From the NCBI GenBank assembly GCA_050084985.1, contig JBITNC010000001.1, positions 48,112,001-48,176,000 on the forward strand: a stretch of 64,000 bases of DNA, read 5' to 3'. Made by a program: the position numbers and the translations under genes. The stretch comes from Nageia nagi. Lineage: Eukaryota > Pinophyta. Below are positions 58,893 to 64,000 of this stretch, piece after piece. The notes under the pieces were generated by a model. The model was not told the origin of the DNA and ran no database searches. It saw nothing but the letters and a program-made list of their open reading frames with translations. The number at the start of each line of letters is the position of its first letter. Position 1 is the first letter of the stretch.

Positions 58893-60130
58893 CATATAGG
58901 CATATCCATTGGGCAGATGGGGCTTTGACATACATAACAGAGGAAACAATGATGATGTGTAAGGATTTATGTTATAGACCTTCATAGTTTAGCATATTAT
59001 ATATTTTTAAAAGATATCCACACGTGTTAGAGAAAATATGCAAGGGATGGCCACTATCTATAGAAATAAAGAGATGATGTTATGTGAAATTTAGGCCATC
59101 ACAATCTGTTGGAAGGGAACAATGTGGTATAAGGTAAAATTGTAAGCATTATGAAGCTGAAGAAGGAAATGAAGAACAAGAACTAAATGGGGTGAATAAG
59201 GACATGAGTAACCATATTTAACCAATCATGTACCCTCATAATTCTTATTTTAATATCTTTTAAAATATGGCAAGGTTATTTTTGTAATTATTACAAAATT
59301 ATGGGTATTTTTGTAATTTTGCAAAAACATAGGTGTATTTTCATAATTTTCCCTTATAATTAATAATTACTTAAGGGTTTATTGGTTTAGAAATAAATTT
59401 ATTTTTTATTTATTTATTAATCATTTACCCTAATGATTCTTTTTTCATAGTTTCTTTATAGACACAAACAAAGATCAAGTCCAATTATTGAATATAGACT
59501 AATAAAATTCATAAGGAATATCATAAATACCAAGTACCTTATCATTAAACATGGTTAAAATAATCTTATTTAATTTCTAAATTGAAAAAAATATTACCAT
59601 AAGTTAACATTTTGATAATTAAAACTTTGGTAGGGACTAGTTCTATGCACATATCTAATGGAGCTTGATGATATTATGTGAATGGCTTAGTTGCAAAATT
59701 TTATTTATAATGATTGAAATAAATGATAAAATATAAAATTATTTTGTGAACCAAATTTTATCCATTAATATAGGATGGATTTGAGTGGAATAAATTTGAT
59801 ATTTGATCAATTAAAAAAATCCTTAGTGATAATATCCCAAATTCATAACTACTTCAATTGATCTCAAACTCTTAAGAGAGCTTAACATGTTCTTTAGATA
59901 AGATTGAATTAGAGTATTTTTCAAATTTATCTCTATAAGAACCATATTATCATAAAAAATATAGTATTTATTTGAATGAAATTATCCTACTAAGAAAAAA
60001 TATTAATAATTAATTCATCTGTTATGGTAGGAGTGCAATTCAACTATTATGGTAGGAGCAATTTCTAGAAAACATAACCTTCAGGTTTTGCTACCTTGAA
60101 ACCTATGGATACAAGTATTTCAACTTTTCA
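58893..60130. other. Intergenic DNA, includes the second copy of the inverted short repeat
   Basis: No gene. 59235-59400 carries the GGGTATTTTTGTAATTTT repeat described at 53715. The rest is AT-rich. Confidence 0.4.
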
Positions 60131-60429
60131 TTCCATAGCTTGGGGTAAAATGCTAGAGAATACCTAAATGTGGCATAGCATATTAGTTCATGGTGCAGTC
60201 TCTTCTCTTAGGAGGCTAAAACTAACCTTGGTCCCCCATTGATCCCATCAAAATAAAATGGGAAAATATATCTTGAAATCTTAAAAGTCATTATAGAACA
60301 AACTACAAACCATTTTTGTCTTAACTTAATAAAGAAACTTCAAGGAGCTAAACCTGATATTGACCAAGTGAGATGATGGGCAAAACTATGATGAAAATTG
60401 AAGGGAAATCTAGACATAATTACAATATC

Positions 60430-60900
60430 AAATAGCAATATATATTTTCCTTTAGCAATGCAGAGGATAGGGACTTTGTCCTTAGTATTATGTGGTTTTT
60501 TGGTAAAAGGCTCTTCCTAGAAGGGTGGAGGGTAGGATTCAACATGAAAAAAGCTCAAATCATGATTTGGCCAATTTAGGTAACATTACCAAAACTACCC
60601 TATGACCTTTGGCATCAAAAGGTTTTCAAAGGAATTGCAAATTCTCTCAAGAAATATGTAATTGTGGATGAAGTTACAAAAGGTAGGTCCAAGATGGTAG
60701 AATATAGATTTTATGTAATGTTTGAGCTCAGAGTATCTCCACCCCAATCTATAACTCTAGACTTAGAAATTGGAAATATTGAATAGGAACTACTATATGA
60801 GTATAATAATTTTCTATGTGTTAATTATTGTGAAGTTGGCCACCCTACCAAATCCTTCCCAACTAAGAAAATGAAACCATCCATAACATGACCCCCATAG
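60430..60900 (+). pseudogene. LINE ORF1 (DUF4283 / zinc knuckle) remnant
   Basis: FSNAEDRDFVLSIMWFFGKR and LFLEGWRVGFNMKKA give the nucleic-acid-binding fold pattern of plant LINE ORF1. LPKLPYDLWHQKVFKGIANS with LKKYVIVDEVTKGRS follows. At 60800-60860 YNNFLCVNYCEVGHPTKSFP is a CCHC knuckle whose last Cys is Ser. Confidence 0.75.
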
Positions 60901-61379
60901 AAATTATGGCAAGAAAAGATAAGAGATGCTAATTATGGAATTGAGGAATGGTAAATACCTTCTCCAAACATAATATATCCTATGGAGGAAAGGGAAATAG
61001 TAAAGAATGAAAACCCTTTAATTATCTATTTTGTAGGATAAGAACAACATGCTCAAATTAAATCTTTAAATCCAAAACTTGTTGATCAAGAAGATAGTAG
61101 TAGGGGTTGGAAGACCCATACCAATGGGAAAGAAAATAAATAAGATAAAAAATACTAATCACTAGATTTAGAGGCAACAAGAGTTCCAAAAATACTATAC
61201 AAAGTGAGCTCAGCCCACAGAGCAACAAGGAGTGCTACAAAATTGGTTGATGTAGGTAGTAAGCATGTTGGACATCCTTCTCACATAGAAACAAGAGAAA
61301 GAGAGACTACAAAATAGGTGGCATATGGATGATAGAAAACCATTATTCTTGGGGGTGGAGCAATTGCAAAAATGGGAAC

Positions 61380-62180
61380 AAGATGATTATCATCCAATGT
61401 AATGTGAGGGGTTGAATTCCCCCTTAGATTACAGGCTTATGTGGGATGATTGTAGGTCATAGAAGCCTGATGTTGTTCTTTTATAGGAAATAAAGATCAT
61501 AGAAGGAAAGGAAACTATCAAGAATAGAATATTGAATACATTTAGAATGGTGACTTTCCTAGTAGTAGGAAAATTAGGAGGCCTCATGTTGTTATAGAAC
61601 TAGAATAAATATGAAGGTGATTTAATCATTTCTTCCAATTGTTTGATCTACATAATCCTTTCTAATAAAAACTCAACATCCAAAATGCACATCATAAATA
61701 TCTATGCCCCCAATACTATATTGGGAAGATGCAACTTATATAACCAACTCAAATAGATAATGAGAGATAGAAAAGAGGAGCAATGGCTCATATAAAAGGA
61801 TTTTAATTCACCTTTAAAAATAGAGGAAATGTTAGACAGGTCCTTGGAATCCCCTCCAAATCACAAGGATGAGAGATCTACAAGCCTTTATGGGCAATGA
61901 GGTTTTGATTTATGTGGACCTGCATGGTTGCAAATACACATAGACAAATAGGAGAAAAGGTGGTGGGTTTATCATGAGTAAACTTGATAGAATGATAGTC
62001 TCCCCTTCTCGAATCTGGTGCTTCCCCAACTTTCACCTCAATGCCTTTCCAAAAGTAAGATCAGACCACATTCCATTTCTCTTGATGATAGATTCTAAAA
62101 TACAAAGAAAATTCCCCTTCATATTTGAAAATATGTGGCTTGATCATCCAAAATTGGAGAGTAAAATTAAGGAATGGTGA
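61380..62180 (+). pseudogene. LINE endonuclease domain remnant
   Basis: CNVRG-like start near 61392 (IQCNVRG, NSPL), a QEIK-like segment near 61475, and INIYAPN at about 61700. A SNLDRMIVSP-like line leads to the open 61974-62180 frame with KLDRMIVSPSRIWCFPNFHL and VRSDHIPFLL, the SDHxP active-site motif. Broken by stops. Confidence 0.8.
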
Positions 62181-62639
62181 AATGTAATTGTTCATGGAAT
62201 AAAAATGTGTACACTCACAAAAAAGCTCTAGCATGTCAAACTTTGGCTTCAAAAATGGAAAAAAAAACCTTTGACATAGAGAGGAAGAAAAAGCAAGATT
62301 AAAAGAAGAAATTATTAAAGTTGGAAATATAATAGAGATAGAAGCAATCTCTATGAAGCTAATGGCTAAAGAAAGAGAAACTCTATGTGCTCTTCACAAC
62401 ACTTTGGCAAGGGAGTAATGAATGTGGTGGCAAAAATACTAAGTAACTTGGCTACAAGAAGGTGACTATAACACTCAATTTTTCAAGATTAAAACCTTCA
62501 AACATTGAGCAACTAATAAAATTTTGGAAATAAAAAATGAGCATGGACATACTATCAATGACCAACTTGAAATTAAGGAGGTAGGTATAAGATTATATCA
62601 ATAGTTGTTATCTCTAAAAACTACCCCTGATGAGGCAAC

Positions 62640-64000
62640 TATGGAGGAGATCCTTAAACATATCCCAAGTTTGATAATAGAATAAGACAATAAGCACTTA
62701 ACCTAGCCTTTCTCCTTTTATGAGATTGATAAAATGGTCTTTTCAATGGCCCATAACAAGAGCCCATAATCAAATGGCTTCACCATGAAGTTCTTCCAGT
62801 CTTTATAGGGAATCATTAGGAAATATGTCCTCTTGGACACAAAAAAGCTATAGTCTTTTAGAATAATACTCAAAGCATAGGATGCAACGTTCCTTTCCCT
62901 AATCCTTAAGATCAAAAAAGCTAATGATTTCAAGAACTTTTAGCCCATCATTCTATGCAATGCAATTTACAAGATAATGACTAAAGCTTTGGCAAACAAG
63001 CTCAAGCCTCTCCTCTACAAAATCATATCCACAAAGCAAAGAGGTTTTTTCCAAGGAAGATAGATCATGGATGGCATAATTGAACTACATGAAACTCTAT
63101 ATTCTACCCATACAATAGAGGAAGAAATTGTTTTCCTAAAGCTTGAAATGCAAAAAGCCTATGATAGAGTCAAATGGATCTTCCTTGATAAAGTTAATGC
63201 AAAATTTGGATTCTCTCAGCAATGGAGGGGATAGATCATGAAATGTATGTCCACTACCTCCTTTTTAGTTATAATAAATGGTGAGGTAGCTATTTGTTTT
63301 CAATATTAGAGGAGACTATGGCAAGGGGACCCCATATCCCCTATCTATTCATTATCATAACTAAAGCACTTGGCAAAAGAATTGGCCATGATATGATAAT
63401 TGCAAGAATTAAGGGTTTAAACCTTCCTATGCCCTCACTATGGTGATGCATGGCCAATTTGTAGATGATACAATACTGATTGGGAAAACCTCAATGGTAG
63501 AAGCAAGAAACCTCCTTCAAATATTAAAATCCTATGAAGTGGCTTCTAAATAAAGGGTGAACTTTAACAAAAGCAAACTATTTTTTACTCACATGCCCAT
63601 TAGAAGACAACATAAAATTGCAAAAATCTTCCAATGCAGGGTAGAAAATCTTCCAAATATCTAACTATGTATGCCAATATTCATAGGGATATCTAGAAAA
63701 TCCCTTCAAAATACCCTCCTAGATAGATTTCAAAGAAAACTAGCAGGATGGAAGGGAGTAACCATGAGTATTGCTACAAAATGTATGTTAGTAAAAATAG
63801 TCTTGTAAAGTATTTTGATCTACTACACCTCTATATTTCAATTCCCTACCAATATGTTTGAAAATATATATCAAATCTACAATAATTTTCTCTAGTCATG
63901 ATCAAAAGAGAAAAAAGGATGGAATTAATTATCTAGAAAAAAGTTTGTAAGCCAAGGAAATACAAAGGACTTGGATTAAGAAAAATTAGATATTTCAGCA
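62640..64000 (+). pseudogene. LINE reverse transcriptase remnant
   Basis: FYEIDKMVFSMAHNKSP and NGFTMKFFQ (about 62715-62800), then a degenerate LIPK-type block, FKNFXPIILCNAIYKIMTK, ALANKLKPLL, ISTKQRGFFQGR (63030-63060), LKLEMQKAYDRVKW (first RT Asp, 63140-63175) and RQGDPISP-like LWQGDPISPIY (63310-63345). The FADDT equivalent reads VDDTI-like near 63460. Many stops. Confidence 0.85.

Larger units (their letters stand above)
60130..64000 (+). mobile_element. L1-type LINE retrotransposon pseudogene (3' part off window)
   Basis: The order on the plus strand is an ORF1-like protein with DUF4283-type and zinc-knuckle parts, an apurinic-type endonuclease, then a non-LTR reverse transcriptase running off the window edge. 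All are riddled with stops. No LTRs. The 5' limit is approximate. Confidence 0.8.

Overview
This is a plant nuclear window, very AT-rich and dominated by decayed retrotransposons. Plant hallmarks are a six-exon SWEET sugar transporter gene, plant-type U1 snRNA genes, plant mobile domain (PMD) coding remnants, a PPR pseudogene, and Tat-like and chromovirus-like Ty3 elements with long LTRs. The density of old, nested, transition-riddled LTR elements suggests a large genome, possibly a gymnosperm. That last point is inference, not proof.

Layout. 1-12253 is the visible part of a non-autonomous LTR element (called TGP-1 here) on the minus strand. It is interrupted at 2100-7933 by a complete Ty3 element (element A, perfect TSD GATAG). 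A 1.5 kb spacer follows. 13769-31043 is a second copy of the same family (TGP-2) on the plus strand, with 703-bp LTRs at both ends. TGP-2 is interrupted at 19637-27977 by a minus-strand Tat-like Ty3 element (element T). TGP elements have LTRs and a long gag but no pol. On the strand opposite to gag they carry a reading frame for a PMD (MAIN-like) protein. TGP-2 itself sits inside a reading frame that starts at 13727 and resumes at 31049.

33300-35400 holds a minus-strand hAT-type transposase remnant. 37018-38319 is the only intact protein-coding host gene I can defend: a minus-strand SWEET gene of six exons encoding 230 residues. 38400-42360 is extremely AT-rich with no recognised gene. 42361-43448 is a recent tandem duplication whose units each carry a U1 snRNA gene with its promoter. 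The first U1 is truncated in its 3' stem-loop by the duplication joint; the second is full length but has an altered stem-loop I. A PPR pseudogene lies near 44620-44935.

45339-50133 is a young-looking, pol-deleted LTR element (element D; LTRs of 1501 bp each, perfect TSD TTTAG) whose LTRs hold a repeated array of TGACATCA-type motifs. 54121-58892 is a decayed minus-strand chromovirus that has lost most of its reverse transcriptase. 60130-64000 is a plus-strand L1-type LINE pseudogene running off the window.

The mobile elements are mostly dead. The functional candidates are the SWEET gene and possibly the second U1 gene. The most unusual structure is the TGP family: a gag-only retroelement with an antisense PMD gene, present here as an inverted pair.
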